Assembly: GCF_013377495.2 (NCBI RefSeq)
Contig: NC_066362.1
Location: forward strand, 105,148,129 to 105,212,128
Reading direction: 5' to 3'
DNA from: Cygnus atratus
Taxonomy: Eukaryota; Chordata; Aves; Anseriformes; Anatidae
DNA length: 64,000 nucleotides
Within the stretch, counting starts at the first letter, position 1; the number at the start of each line of letters is the position of its first letter. Positions 28,401-42,500 of this stretch are shown here, one piece after another. The translations under genes were made by a program, and so were the position numbers. The notes beneath the pieces are model-generated. The model made no database searches. It was not told the DNA's origin and was given only the letters and a program-made list of their open reading frames with translations.

Positions 28401-31400
28401 GAAGCAAAATAAACAAGAAAGGACATTATTTGTTTATTGTTTAATCCTATTCTGAATTAATTCTTTCCTGCTGAGAATTTGGACTTCTTGCTGCCAAACG
28501 TAAATATAATGTGAGGACAGGCTACAGACACATTATGGTTTGTCACAAGAAAAGCAAAATTAAGCGTAGTTAAAAGTCCTAAAAGAAAATTCTTGCTTTA
28601 TTGAAATTTTGTCTGTAATCTTAGATTTTATTATATCTATCTATGAACCTATATTCCTAATATCTACATATGCAATATTATACAGATAGAATTTACATTA
28701 AATATAATTAGGCAATGTACACTATATTATATTCTGTTATTTACACTTCTAGATTAGCTAGCTTTTTCACACAGAAGGTTCAAGTACATGAAAAAAAAAA
28801 AAGTCTGAAATATGAATAGTTTCCTGTGTTAGAAAAGCACATGTTAAAAGATACATGGTGTCTAGCTTTAAGATGAGCATGGCATTCATTTTAGAGCCAA
28901 TGTGACAGGCCCCTGTTTTTGTTTCATTCATTCATTCTGAGAATTCAGAATAAATGGAGGAAATTTTGTCCAGTAATGAATGTAGTTTTCCTTTGGCACT
29001 TTCACTGTTAGAATATTTATTATATTGCCTGTATCATTTTGGTATGAAGTGTAATACTGTACAACACAGTCAGATGTGGAGAAAGGAAAATGAGATTTAA
29101 GCTGAATTTGAACTGAAATAAATATTTTCTAGTGGAGGTCTACAGTATTACAGAGGTTTAGTCTTGAGGCCTTGAGGTCTTTTAAGTATGTATTAACTTC
29201 CCTGCTATTCAAGAGTAGTGAAACAATACTACAGTGTCTATGTAATACCTAGATATTAATGTTGCAGTTTGCAGTTTTACTTCAAATGCAGGTAATAGAA
29301 ATATGAATATTCAACATAAAGGTAACATTACATATAGCAACATCATATATGTACTGAGATCTAGTACAGTGAAACATATCTAGAATATATTAGCATTTTC
29401 AACACAGCTAGAAATCACTGTCAAGAGTTTTATTAAGTAAATTTTACATTTTTTCATTTGATTTATACTCTAGGAGTTGAGAGGGAAGACAAAACAGTGT
29501 TCTGAAGATTATTTAGAAAATGTTCATTTACTCAGAGAGAATAATTTGTATGCAATAACATACTGAACAATATTTTTCTTTTCCCAAGAGTAAGTTTTGC
29601 CAGAATAATTTTCACTTTTTACAGTTATTTATCACTGCATATGTTATTTGTCTTGCACAGAATATATATGGTCATTGTGAAATTCAAATTATCTTAACTA
29701 GTTTTAATTGGACTGAAAAATCAGCTGAGACAGATTCCGTGTTTTTTCTATTGAACAAGAAAAAACTTTTGGAGTCAAGTTCTTGGAAAAACATTCAACA
29801 TACACATTCAAAATCTGATTTCTATTCAGTATCATCTGTTGAATTAAAATCCACGCATGATGTGACTATTCTTCCAATTAAGTTATTTTGCTGTTGGTGG
29901 TGTGTCTGAGTTCTGCATGTGTGCTGATAATCAGTGTTCTTGCAGTGCGGTTGTAACTGTACCATATGTACCTTGCAGGTCAATTTTATATAAATATATA
30001 TATATGTATATATTGATTTTGAGTGGTAGATCAGGATGAAAAAGAAGTAATTTCAGTAAAAAGTAAATACATTTTTTTCCCCCTTAGACAAACAGATAAG
30101 TCACTTTGAATAGAGTCCAAACTCCTCAATACCCCACACTTCAAACAATGTATATATTCCTTTGTTTCTTCTTTTAGTTTTGGTGTATTTATACAAGATG
30201 ATAATCAGTTGCATAAACTTTTTTGTATGGTAGCCCAGACTCATTTTTATGGCAGATAAAATTACATCCTAATAATACCACTATGAAGAAAACAGCTTAC
30301 AGTGATATAACTAAAGCAGCTTTTCCTTTAATCTGCAAGCAATATATTTTTGATCTTACCTGACATGTTGCCAAATGTATGATCAAAATCAGGACCACTC
30401 ATAAGGGGAAAGGTAGGGCCCTGAATTCTCTCCCAGTCTGAATCATCATCTGAATCTTGCCTCCAATAACAAAAGCCATCTTCAAAAGTGCAACAGACTT
30501 TCTCATAATCTGTGAATAAGAACCTCTAGTATATAAAAATGACAAAGACATTAAGTATTTTCTCAGAATTTCATAAGAATGAGTGACAAAGTGTACATTT
30601 TTTAAATGTTTTTGAAAACTGGAGCCCATGGTGACTCTCATTTTGCTCTTCTAAGCAACTCAAATAAATGTGTCATTTGTGCTGTAAACAATGCATCACT
30701 GACGGTGGCCTGACACGCTCTTGTACTTATTCATCAAATTTCTTTCTTGATCCTTCACCAGTAAGTGGTGGGGAAATGAGAGAGTACCCCTTGCATAGCT
30801 AACCCTAAGGACTAATCCTCCTCTTTTCTTAGCTGCAGTCTGGGCTGCTCCAGCTGAAAGATTCCCATCAGAGCCTCCACCGGTAAGCTCGACATATAAC
30901 TGCTGTGCTTTACACATCAGAAATGTCTCTGTCTTTGTCCTTTGCTCTTTATTTGATCATATGTGTTTGCTGCAACACTCTCAATACTTTTCTTCCCATA
31001 ATTTTCTCTCTTCATGGTGCCTTGAATCGCAGTTCTGCCCATAACAAGGATTTCCATGTGACAAGAATTTGTTGGCATTCTGAATCTTTTCTGCAGCATA
31101 TCCCTTCCTAGTCACGTGCCCCATCCATATCCTTCTCAAAATGTAGCAGCTGAAGCAGCCTTCACTTGCTGAATCTGCCTCTAAATTTATTTCTTGATTA
31201 CTAAAGAATATCAGAGCATGAGTCACATTGCTGCATTTTGTTTTCACTGTAGATTTACTGCATCTGGATTTTTTATTTTATTTATTTATTTATTTAATGT
31301 CTAGTCACCGAAGCACGTATTTTTCTGAATGCTAATTTTGCCACTTGGGACTACTATTTGTGGCAATGAATTAGATTATCAGAAACTTTGGAGAACAGGT

Positions 31401-33497
31401 ATGACCTGGAGATCACAAAATAGTGATCAGCATTGGTGATCCCACAGTGTTCATCAGTTAACAAACTGACAGTGGGGAATCTGAAGGCCATCTGATATGG
31501 CCAGAGTTTTACTCTTTCATTTTAACAGCACAGTCTTTGTAAGGCATTACCCTATTACCAGATCTAGGCCTGTAGGCCTGTGGACAGTCCTAATGAAATC
31601 AATGATATGATCTTTAAAACAGAATGAAATTTCTCAGTGTGGAGTAAATTAAGGGACTAAGGCCAGAAAATACTGCTTCCCTGTTCATCTCCATTTTATC
31701 AAACTGAAAATATAGTTTCACCAAGCATTCTAGAAAACAAGCAAACAAAAAGAACACTTACTGTTTAGCTCATTTGCATTAAATGCAGTATATGTTGCAT
31801 TAAAGCCATTGTAATTTTCAGAATAATCAGATATAAACTCAGCTGTAGCCTCATGAGAAAAAATGTATACTGTCTCAGCATTAGACCCTGAGAGAGAAGC
31901 TGAAAACAAGCAGAATAAAATAGTCAGAGAAAAAGAACGTGCATTAATATCTCCAGTGCTGTTATAAAAACACACTGGATTAGTCTTTTGAGTCTTAAAG
32001 AATGCTCTCTCTTTTGTACTGTGATCCTGTCTACAAGGCCTTTGAAACCCTGAAGCCATTCGGTTTGGCTGCCATATAATTATTCTGCATATCCCATCTC
32101 ACTTATCTGTCGATATGGATATCAGCTAGTGGAGAAACATCTTTTATGTTACGCTGTGATTATTTTTTTATTTTGTTATAAAATACCCATATATTCAAAA
32201 TTATAATCTTCTTATTCATGCTTATTATGCTGCAGATTTTCTTGAGGTTTACAGATATGCACTCTGAAACTCTAGAATAACAATACTGACTATGTGTTTT
32301 TATTAGATATACTTACTCTCTTACATAATTAGTATATATGCTTACAGAATTTCATGGACTAAAGAAATTTTGAATTACTGTAAAATTAATTTATTTACTT
32401 AAATGTAGAGTCTACTGGAAATGTACCTTAGAACGTTTTAGGCAACCCACTGAAGGACAGTCTTTAACATTGTCTTTACATCTTTGCAGTATCACCAGTC
32501 ACCCCCACAGAAGTCTTTCAAAATACACAAGTTAATGGTTCCTACAGAGAATATTATTGAAGCACTCTCTCACATGGAAATTTAAATCCCAAAGCGGGAT
32601 TATATTCAGAGCAGTACTGGAGGGGTAGAATTTCTCCATTCTGTATTTCAGGTGTCTTTTACTATTCTACATTCCCAATCTCTCCCTGCTTCCAAAAATA
32701 GGAGTATACAATAAAGATCTTTCTGAGTTAGAAATATTCCTGATCTAGATATTTATCTTCAAGTATGTGTATTCCATCTGTGATGGAATTCAGCTGGACA
32801 GACTGAGTCATGAAAAATGGTGAGAATCCCAGTTTTCCAGAATAGAATATAGAGGTAGTAATGTCATGCATATAATAAACTGCAGGGAGCACCATAGCAC
32901 TTATATCAGCTTCATATCAGCTTCACATATCAGCTTCAGTTTAAATGCCTTAATTTTATTTCACTGTGTGCAATGTCAAAGGATCTTCTGACAACATATT
33001 TCCAATGAAACACAAACCCAGAAAGACCATGGCACTGTTCAAGTTATAACGATTGTTCAAGTAAGACATGTTGTTCAAATAAGACCTGTAAAATTGTTGT
33101 GATTTTTTATATATACGTAAGCATATTTCTGGTTATTTCATAAGAGTATTTAAGTATATCAAGATCAATAGTCTAATGGAAAACTGTATACAGATGCATT
33201 CTTTCACTTAAACATACACTTAGGTTTTTTTTTTTCAAATTTTTAACACTTATTTTACCACTTAAATGTTATTAATGAAAAACCAGTATCAACTGAAAAA
33301 TAACCTTACCTCTTAAAGTCTTGTTTTGTCCTATACCTTCAAAAATATCTAGATTGTCTGCAAATTGTTGTGTATCAAAAGAAGTGAAGTTCAGTTTAAT
33401 TGACAACCCTTGAGGCACTCTAAGATAACAGGAAAATAAACCAGAAACAAAAAAAAATAAATTAAGAGCCATGTTCTCCACTAATATTTGTTGTTGT

Positions 33498-33533
<36 letters not shown>

Positions 33534-36500
33534 GCTTGTTTTTGATTGTAGTAAATTCATTGTGTGCTTGAACAGCATTCAGTTCAGAAGCAAACTGAAA
33601 TTACACCAATCGATATTATTAATCAAGATTAGCTATTTGGCTAACTTTTAGTTTGTAAAATTACTGATGGAATAGAGAATTAACCATTTGTAACAGTAGA
33701 ACTACTCCTTTACTCACTGGAGTCACATATATTCTAGGAACTCAATTTTCTTAAAATTTAGAACATGCTATTCAGTTGGACAGTCTTTTTTTTTTCTCTG
33801 TGGATCATTAATTTCAAATCTCTTTTTAGTGCATGTTATTGATAGATGATAACGTCTAACTGCTCAAGTAGAATTCACCAAGTCAGAGAAGTGCTATAAT
33901 GCTATCAATGTGTATCAAGATCTGTCTTCCAAAAGTTAAAAAAAAAAAAAAAAAAAAGTCTCCTACACAAAACAGTATTTACATGAAGATTTGAGGATCT
34001 CAAAACCACTGTTTGGGAACGTGTTATCAAACCTAATATCACCCAGTAATTTTAACAGCAGATGTCATTTTAACAAAAGTGTAAAAATTGCTGGGTTTTG
34101 TTTTGCTGTAGTAACCTATATTTAAGCAGTTACATACATGGTAGTCCAAATTCTAAAGCTGTAATATCAAAATTAGCTTCTTATGTCATCATTTTTGTTG
34201 TTGTTGTTTTTGTTTTTTGTTTGTTTGTTTGCTTTCTCTAATTAAGATACTCAGTAAAAATAACTTTTGAACAACAATCTACTGGTGCTCATCAGAAGTG
34301 ACTAGTAGGGAAACATGAAGTAAGTATTTGCATTTTTTGAAAAACGTTTTTCTGTCAGTTAAAAAACATCCTTAGTTTGAAAAGAGTAAAACAGTAGTTG
34401 AAAAGGAAAGATGAACTAATCTGTTGGAGAAACATTGAACTTACTGCTCTTACTTTTGAAAAGAGAAGAAATTACTTCTTCATTCACGGAAAAGTTAGAG
34501 GGGTGAAAATGTAAATGTTTTACCCAACGACAACAGGGAAATCTTTCTAGACAGAAAGAAAGGCAGAAGACAAAGCAAATCTTGGATGTGTTATAACTTA
34601 ACTTTTAACACATTTTCACATGGATAGTAAAAATAATAGTACAAAATATCTCTCATTGGTAACTGAAAAACCCGAAAGGTTCCCTCATAGGAACAATTCT
34701 GCTCTAAAGGGACCCAATATTTGAACTTTTCAGGCCTTTACTCTCAGTGATACTACAATTTTCTAAAGCAGATAACTGGAAAATAAAACCAGATGTTTGC
34801 TTTTGTCATTGATCAATCTGTAATTACACAGATCTGCAGCACCTGTACTGTATTATTCACAATTATCCATGAGTATTTCCCAAACTAAGTTTTTGACAGT
34901 TACAGAGCCCGTGTAGACACCTACTCAGTACACTGCCTCTTGCCACTACACCAGCCTTTGAAGCAAAATTAACAGCTTAGAAGGCAGTAGTTCACTTGAG
35001 ACAAAATTATTTATTATGCTCAAATTCTGTAACACCACGAACTGAGAAACAAGTCAGGTGTATGTGCTGACATATACAGTCTTGTGCTTTTCCTGTAACA
35101 CACTGTATTTTAACATCATCTGTGGCCTGTAATTATTGGTGAATGGTAGTGTTGAAGCTGAGAAGGAATGAATGTATTAAAGAGAAGAAAAAACTATGAC
35201 TTTCTCCTGAAATATAAAGGTGAAGATGAAAGTCCTGAACAAGCTCAAAGGGTAGCATTGTGAAAGGGGCCTTTGGGAATGAGAATTTCAAATCTTTTTC
35301 AATTTTAAAGGTATTTCCTTAAACTATTTTGGAAAACTATTTTGAAACTCTTCTACCAAATTAATACTTCTCACAATCAAAGAACGGCTATTATTACAAA
35401 GCCATGATCAGAATCACTGTCTCTCAATGCTGCAACTTTTGAACTGGTAATCATTCTGTGGATTTTTACGAGCTTAAAACTCGTGATCATTGACTTATTT
35501 TAGATGAGTACTTGAGGATGAGATTTATCACATACTATGGCTACCTTTTTGTTCTCCCTGGGCTATAAAGAGGAACAAGGGGATTCTTGAATACTCCAGC
35601 TGTTAATAACAGGGATGTCTTATACAAAAACAGTACCTAAAGACTGGTATGTACTGTAATACTTTGAAACTGATATCTTGCAATTATTTTGAATTGTATA
35701 ATTTGTTGTGAGCTTAAAAATATGTTCCTTCACACGCATGTAACACACAAGTTTTATCAAAATCCTTGCAAGTGGGAAAATTTGTGATATAGTTATGGGT
35801 TTTAGGCCTGCAAGTCTTTAAAGAAAAGCTGTGTAAATACAAGGGAGAAAATGCCATTATGTATTATGTATTTTCTATGCTGGGGTATTTGAGAATAGAA
35901 ATGGCATAAGGTACACGAAAAAACAACACCTCATAATCAAAGAAATCTTAGCTACAAAACTGTTGGAAAATGGCTTACAGTATAATCCATCGGCAAACAA
36001 TATTTGCATTATACGGTTTTGGATAATTCATAGAGTGGAAAGACCCAGAGGAATCAGTCAGCATGTATTTTCCATCACAAACTGCAGCTGTAAAGATATA
36101 ATGAAGAACATTTGTCAAAATGTCATTTGAAAAAGAGAAGCAGAGCCAAAATGAGAGTGACCTTAGATACTGGTTTACAAGTACTACCTAGAAAATACTT
36201 TGTAAGCAACACTGGGAAGATAAACTAAAACACACTGCCAACCCACTCTCATTTCTAATTCCTATGACTATTTAATCTCAAACTACTATACGTGAAAAAA
36301 AAAGCAGCACAGACAGTTCAAGTTTAAATCAGAGACAATCCAACTAATCCAAACTAATATAAACTAATCACACTCATTAAAATCCAGTAGGATTCAACTA
36401 ATCCAACTGTCTTTCATTTTATTTTTTACCTTTGTAAGGAAAAAGTATCTTGCCTTAATAATTCCTATCTACAGCTACTTTAAATGAGGAAACTGTTCAT

Positions 36501-39500
36501 GCACTATCAGAAACTTGATATCGTGAATAAATGCAAGAAGGGATATGGTTCACTATTGGTCTCTCTATTTTTATGATCTCCCTGTTCCTCGCCTTACATA
36601 TTACTAAGTATTCAGAAAGATAAGTGGATATTCCCAGTTTCCTGCTAGCTATCGAGTTCATTCATCTAAGGTAAATCTCATCCATCATCATGTAATTTTT
36701 CAAAAGGCTTTTATTAGTTTTTTTTTTCTTGGTGCATTATACCATCTCATGCATGTTCTTCAGTTTAAAAATCAATTACTTTAAAAAAAATCTGTACTTC
36801 TAAACCTCAGAAAGATTGGAAATATTAATTCACATTGCATTATGTAATTGCAGAAGACACTGAAACATTGTTTAAGACTTTGCTGCATCCTCACTGAACA
36901 TTATGCCAGGATTCTCTCTGAAGTTATTTTTTTCCCTTTTTTAAGAAAGCATCATAGAGCTTTCAAGTAAGGATATAATCAGTACAGTACAAGACTTTCT
37001 GGAGAGGTTAGTTCATCAATTTGAAGTTTATAACCAGAAATTAGATAGAGCTTTTCATTAACATCAGAAATGAAATCATACCTATAATGACTATTCAAAT
37101 GATGAATAATCAATCATATTGGAAATTAAATTGAAATTTTATTGAACATAGTACTCCTCTGGGAAATTATTATATAAAATAATAAATCAGGGCTCCTTGT
37201 CTGTTCATTTTAAAAGCATAAAATTCGTTCTGTCCATCACGACAGCAAAAACAAAATAAAAATTAAGCTTTGTTTCTGTCAGGCTCAGTCATATTGTATT
37301 AATAAAGACCGTGTAAAATGAATTTCACTAACAATTTTGTCTGATGCATAAGCTGGAATAGAAACATGTTCCATTTTGCAGTCTTCATGGATGTTGAGAG
37401 GAAAGTAGACCATGTAAAATTTTAAATACATAGAGAAAACAGGTCCATGAAAGAGAGATAGTATTTTATATAACTTTTTTATCAGATTAGACTACACTTT
37501 TAGAGCAGGCATAGAAGTACTTTTTCTGTCCATCTGAATTCATACATTCTCTGTCTTTACCAATGGGCTAATATTTACAACCATCTCCCCCAAACAGTGC
37601 AATTTCTTTAATTAATGAACAGAGAAAACATTATGGATACCTTTCCAAAGTCAATATTTATAAAACATTCTGAAATAGCAGACAAAAAGAAGAAATCATT
37701 AAAAAAGACATTAAATGGAGACATTACAAAAAATATCATTTATCTAACATCCAAGAGCTTAGTTTTCATTTATACCAGAATGAAACTCTGGCTATACTCC
37801 AGGGATGAATTTCAGGTGTCAGCACACCTATTTCCAAATGCAGTCACCAAATGGAAACCAATAAGTATGAGGAACACAGAAAAGCATCGAAAACAGTAAG
37901 AGATACCATGAACAGGAACAGCAAAGCAGCTGACCCCAGTACAAGACAGTCAGTGCAGCAGTAACAAATGATATGAACTAGAAGTCCTCTCTCTTGGTGC
38001 TACTAGTGTTGAGAGAAGAGTAAAATTAATGCGAGCTTCAGTTGTTCTAATTCAGTTGTTCTAAGCCAGAAGACATCTTTTGTAGGAACTACTTTAACTG
38101 TTTCCCAACATGCATCTCTGTGCATTTCTATTTAGTTATGTTGCATACAGGGCACATGAGGAGGACTTAATCCTGTTATCCTTGAAATCCAGGGAGAAGT
38201 TCCCCAAACCGGTCAGATGAAGCCCACATATTTCACTCAACAGGCCCTTTCTCTGCCAAGGGCAGTGCATTACTTGCTGGCTTCCATATGATTAATCTCT
38301 CTCAATACTCTAGTAATGTTGTGAGGTATATAATCACAAAATATTAGCCTAGACATATAATAACTGTAAAGAAAGGATGCAAAGTGAACACCTTCTGGGC
38401 TCGGCCTCCAGTCTCCCCTTTCCTTACACTTACAGGCTACATGGCTGCTTTTCAGCATTGCTGGATATTATTAATAGGTGCTGTTCAGACTTTCACATTT
38501 CTCTAGAGACCCTTTCATTGAAATTGCTTACTGTACTTTTGCACTGGTCTTTTGTTACTGCACTCCATTGCAGAACCAGAAATAAACCTTTCAAGATAAT
38601 TTTCATCAATAAACGCAAAAAATGAAGGTGTTCAGTTGTCTGAAACTTTGCTAAGAATCTTAGATTTTCCTGAGTTCTGTCTAAGACAGGAAGAGACCAT
38701 TAAAATTCACACTTGTATCCTGTATTTTAAAACCGCTAACATACTATAAACTCAGAAGTATTAGACAGAAAAATAATCAAGATGAAAAAACAAGTTGCTT
38801 AAACAGCAGCAACTCCTCTGTGTACAAGAACACTTGTAGCAAGAATCATGTATCACCTGTAAATCTCATTGTAAAACCCAGAAGCACTTCTGAAAATGTA
38901 GACATTGTTAGCTTTTATGTGACTGTATTGTTACTCTAGGGATGGGACATAAGTGAAAAATCAAAGAAATGGAAAAATTGGCAGGTATCCCAAACGTGCA
39001 TATGGCTTATTGCCATCCACTCTGCTGGTTTTGCAAAGTCTGCTAAGAAATCTAAATATATACATATAGAAAAGCTCTCTGCTTTTTGGATGGAAAATTT
39101 TAAGACTGAAAATATAAAGTAAGTGTGATGGAGCAACAATTTGTCCCCTAGCCAGAATTGCATTTCTTTAAGGTTATGAACTGAATCTGCCAATCTAATT
39201 GCAACTGAATAAATTGCTTGGAAATACCAGGCAATAGCGAAAATGATCAGGGATGACCCATCCAGCTCCCTAAAGCAAATTATAACTACAGCTAGTTTCT
39301 TTATGATTTTCTGCCCATTTGAAGTTGTATGCATATTCCTGTAGTTTTCAGCTCAGTTGTGCATATTCTTTACTGACTGGTGAAATTTGGCTATGATCAA
39401 GAAATAATATACTCAGTTGAAAGGAGCAGGGCACTCACAACTTTTATGTTGCAGAGAGTCAGGGAGAGATGCAAATCAGATCCAGAAAGGCATGTGCATC

Positions 39501-42500
39501 AGAGGCTATGCCTCAGCTGAAAAACTCTGCTCAAGTAGAATTCATGCACAGGCTCCAAGGCACAGCTGAGTCATAACTCTGAATGCAAGCAGGTGAATTA
39601 TCAATGTATGAATATCAATTAAATTCTCTCTTATGTAACAGCTGTGATTGTAGTATCTTTAATAAATCATGAGCAAAACGTTTGAAATGAGACCTAATAA
39701 TTAATACTAACTAAAAAGCATTTGTTTTTATGAGATGTATGCTACTAATTATTAACTATTATAAGGATCTGCACTTTTTATTTAGCTCTATCCACAATAA
39801 AACTAAAAGCCCACCAGAATACCAAAACCAAAACCCACATCTCAAAAAAACAGTGTGATGGTAGAAATGAAAGACTGAATAACTCCTTGGAGTTGTGTTA
39901 CTTCAGCCTCTCCAATGGAGCAAAGGTCTAGCTGAAGCTACCCTTGGACCTTCAGATTTCCCCAATGTAGAGAGACCTGATCAGAGCCCATCACTGTTAT
40001 GATCTAGCTGGAGGCAGCTGTTATGATAAAGAAAGATTTGGATGCATTTCAGTGGATACTCTACCAAAGTATTTTAATGGATGTTTTCCTTAAAGGGCCT
40101 GACTAAGTCTCCCTTCTGAGCTGGCTGCACTCAGAAAAGTGAAGGTAATGGGCAGGTCTGCAATTCACCTTTTTTCTAAAGAAGATTCCACTTGCAGATG
40201 GGGTCAGCATGCCACCAGCTTTCAGACACAGGCTTGCAATGACTATATTAAAATTCTTAAAATTATTTCAAATTCTAAAAAATATTTTTCTTCTTTGTTT
40301 TTAAATCAGAGTCCAACATTTAACATGCTTCTGAAAACTCAAACTAGACTGACCCCACCATTTTTCCCAGGAGAGCTCAGAAATATGTTCTCACAGCAGA
40401 ACACAAATAAGTTTTCCAGATTCCTTTACTAACAAATGATATATTAAAAATAAAATAAAATAAATAAAATAAATACAATAAAATAATAAAATAAAATAAT
40501 CAGGCAGTTCATTGTTCCAACGTCTCCCAGAAAATTTAAAAAGTTCTCTCTGCAAGAAAACTTTAGAGACTGGGAGCTGAGACTGTGAAGAGCAATGCAG
40601 GTGACATTAACACATATGCCTCCCCACCAAAAAGCAGCACACACAATTTGGTAACCAGCAACACAAACAGAATCCTTGGTACAATTTCAGTGCTCACTGC
40701 TAAATGGAGCATTGGCAGCTGCATGAAAAGGTGCTCAGGGAAGCTAGGCAAATAAGCTCACTGGTGGTGAAGGATGCAATTTATTTATTTATTTTTTTAT
40801 TCAGTCATATACTAATCAGGTCGTAGTTCTGTAACATTTTCACAGAATCACGGAATAGCAGAGGTTGGAAGGATGACCTCTATAGGTCGTCTTGTCCAAT
40901 CCCCTGCTCAGGCAGGGTCTCCTAAGAGCTTTTTGCCCAAATGTTTACCATCTTGCATCTCTCACTGTGGTGCCAGCAAATCAAACATTTGTGTCAGATG
41001 TGCAAGTGCAAGGTCAACAGACGAAGTTACAGTTCCTGCCACAGCAGGAGTCACACTTGACACCTGTGGCTGCAAAATGCAGTACACACTCACCACCCCA
41101 CCTAAGTCTCTGAATGTGGAGGCAGGAGAGAGTAGGTGTTCCTTCGTGTGTGACAGACTGCTGATTTTGTTAAGAAAAATAACTTTTCTGATTGAACGGT
41201 AACTACATTTTCAAAAAGGTGTCTCATTGATCTAAATTTGTTCCCACTGAAATGAAAAAATCATTTTCTCTATTGCCTGATGAATAGTTTTAAGTTCTCT
41301 TCAAAATCCTCAATGGCATCTAATTATTTCTCAAAGGGCAAATTTCAGTTATCATTTAATTTAATTCATAATTTTAATAAAAGCACATCAAGAAATTATA
41401 CAAACTTATCTAAACATATAGTACATTCAGTATAGCTTTAGTATTAGAGAGTACATTTTTAGTTGAAGCATAGGGGATTTTAGCAGGAAAAGCCAGATGT
41501 TTTACAGCTAACACTGCAGAAATTTAAAGACGGGCCCTGGTATATTAGCTTATTCCTTGCCTGATTTTTCTATGTAGGAATCTAAAATCAATTATCTCAC
41601 AATAAATTAGTAAGAAGAATACATTGTCTATATGATAGAGTATACCGAGATACAATATTATTGTATCAGAGTATATGTTATTGGGAAAAGTTGTTTGTAG
41701 TATTATGTATGATGATATTCCTAATGTTGGAATCAAAAGCAAAACCTCTCTTCTGACTCCAAATATGACAGTAAGTTGTTTCTGTTACTGGGCAATGTGA
41801 TTTTATAACTGTATAGGGTCATAATTTTGATGTGTTTGGAAAGCACATTATTTGATATTACTAGTACACAACTTCATATGAAATTTTGACATTATTTTAC
41901 ATTTTATATTTATAGTTTTTAATATTTACATATTAAATAAGAATTTTGATATTATGCTATATTACTATAGCCAGCTTGTGATATTTATTTACTCAGCATA
42001 TTCTTTCTTAATGAGAATTTTAAAGAAAAAAATCAATTTACAATAATATTATTATAACAACCCCTCTTGTTATCATTTTTGCTAGACTTGATTTAGACGT
42101 CATTATGCAATTTATTGGCTGTAAATTATTTACAGAATACTGACAGGTTTAAGTATGTTCGAAAAGACTGTTCTGCAGGGATTTGCATTCTTACCACATC
42201 TTTTTTCAGATTCATCTGAACCATCCGGGCAGTCCAAGACTCCATCACAAAATAAATCTTTTCTAATGCAGGTTACACCATCAGCACAAACTTCAGAAAG
42301 TGGCAAGCACTCAACTGAAATAGTAAGGACAACAGCAATAACAACAAAGCAGTATTGCAGTTACACTACAGAGGAAAATTGACTTACCTTTGGTTACTCT
42401 AGCACAAATCAAATCAACCACTCTATTGTGTTTTACAAAACTGCATTTTTAAAACTTTGGAATGAAATATCACATACTAAAATGGTAAATTTGGAACAGA

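Larger units (their letters stand above)
33420..35978 (-). other. TMPRSS15 intron 7
   Basis: 2559 nt. Two T/G-rich blocks (33488-33544 and 34194-34232) and A20. No element or gene recognised. Confidence 0.9.
36088..42194 (-). other. TMPRSS15 intron 6
   Basis: 6107 nt, the longest intron. Holds the (AAAAT)n tract, the CR1 scrap at 40841 and an unidentified GC-richer stretch at 40930-41130 beside it. The 132-codon minus-strand frame at 38936-39334 has no recognisable features. Confidence 0.88.

Noticed and set aside
33481..33545. Regularly spaced units suggesting a CRISPR-like array
   Set aside because: It is a plain TTG microsatellite without spacers, in vertebrate DNA.
38936..39334. 132-codon minus-strand open frame, the longest in the window
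   Set aside because: No recognisable motif, composition follows the surrounding intron, and it has no splice or phase relation to TMPRSS15 exons 6 and 7.
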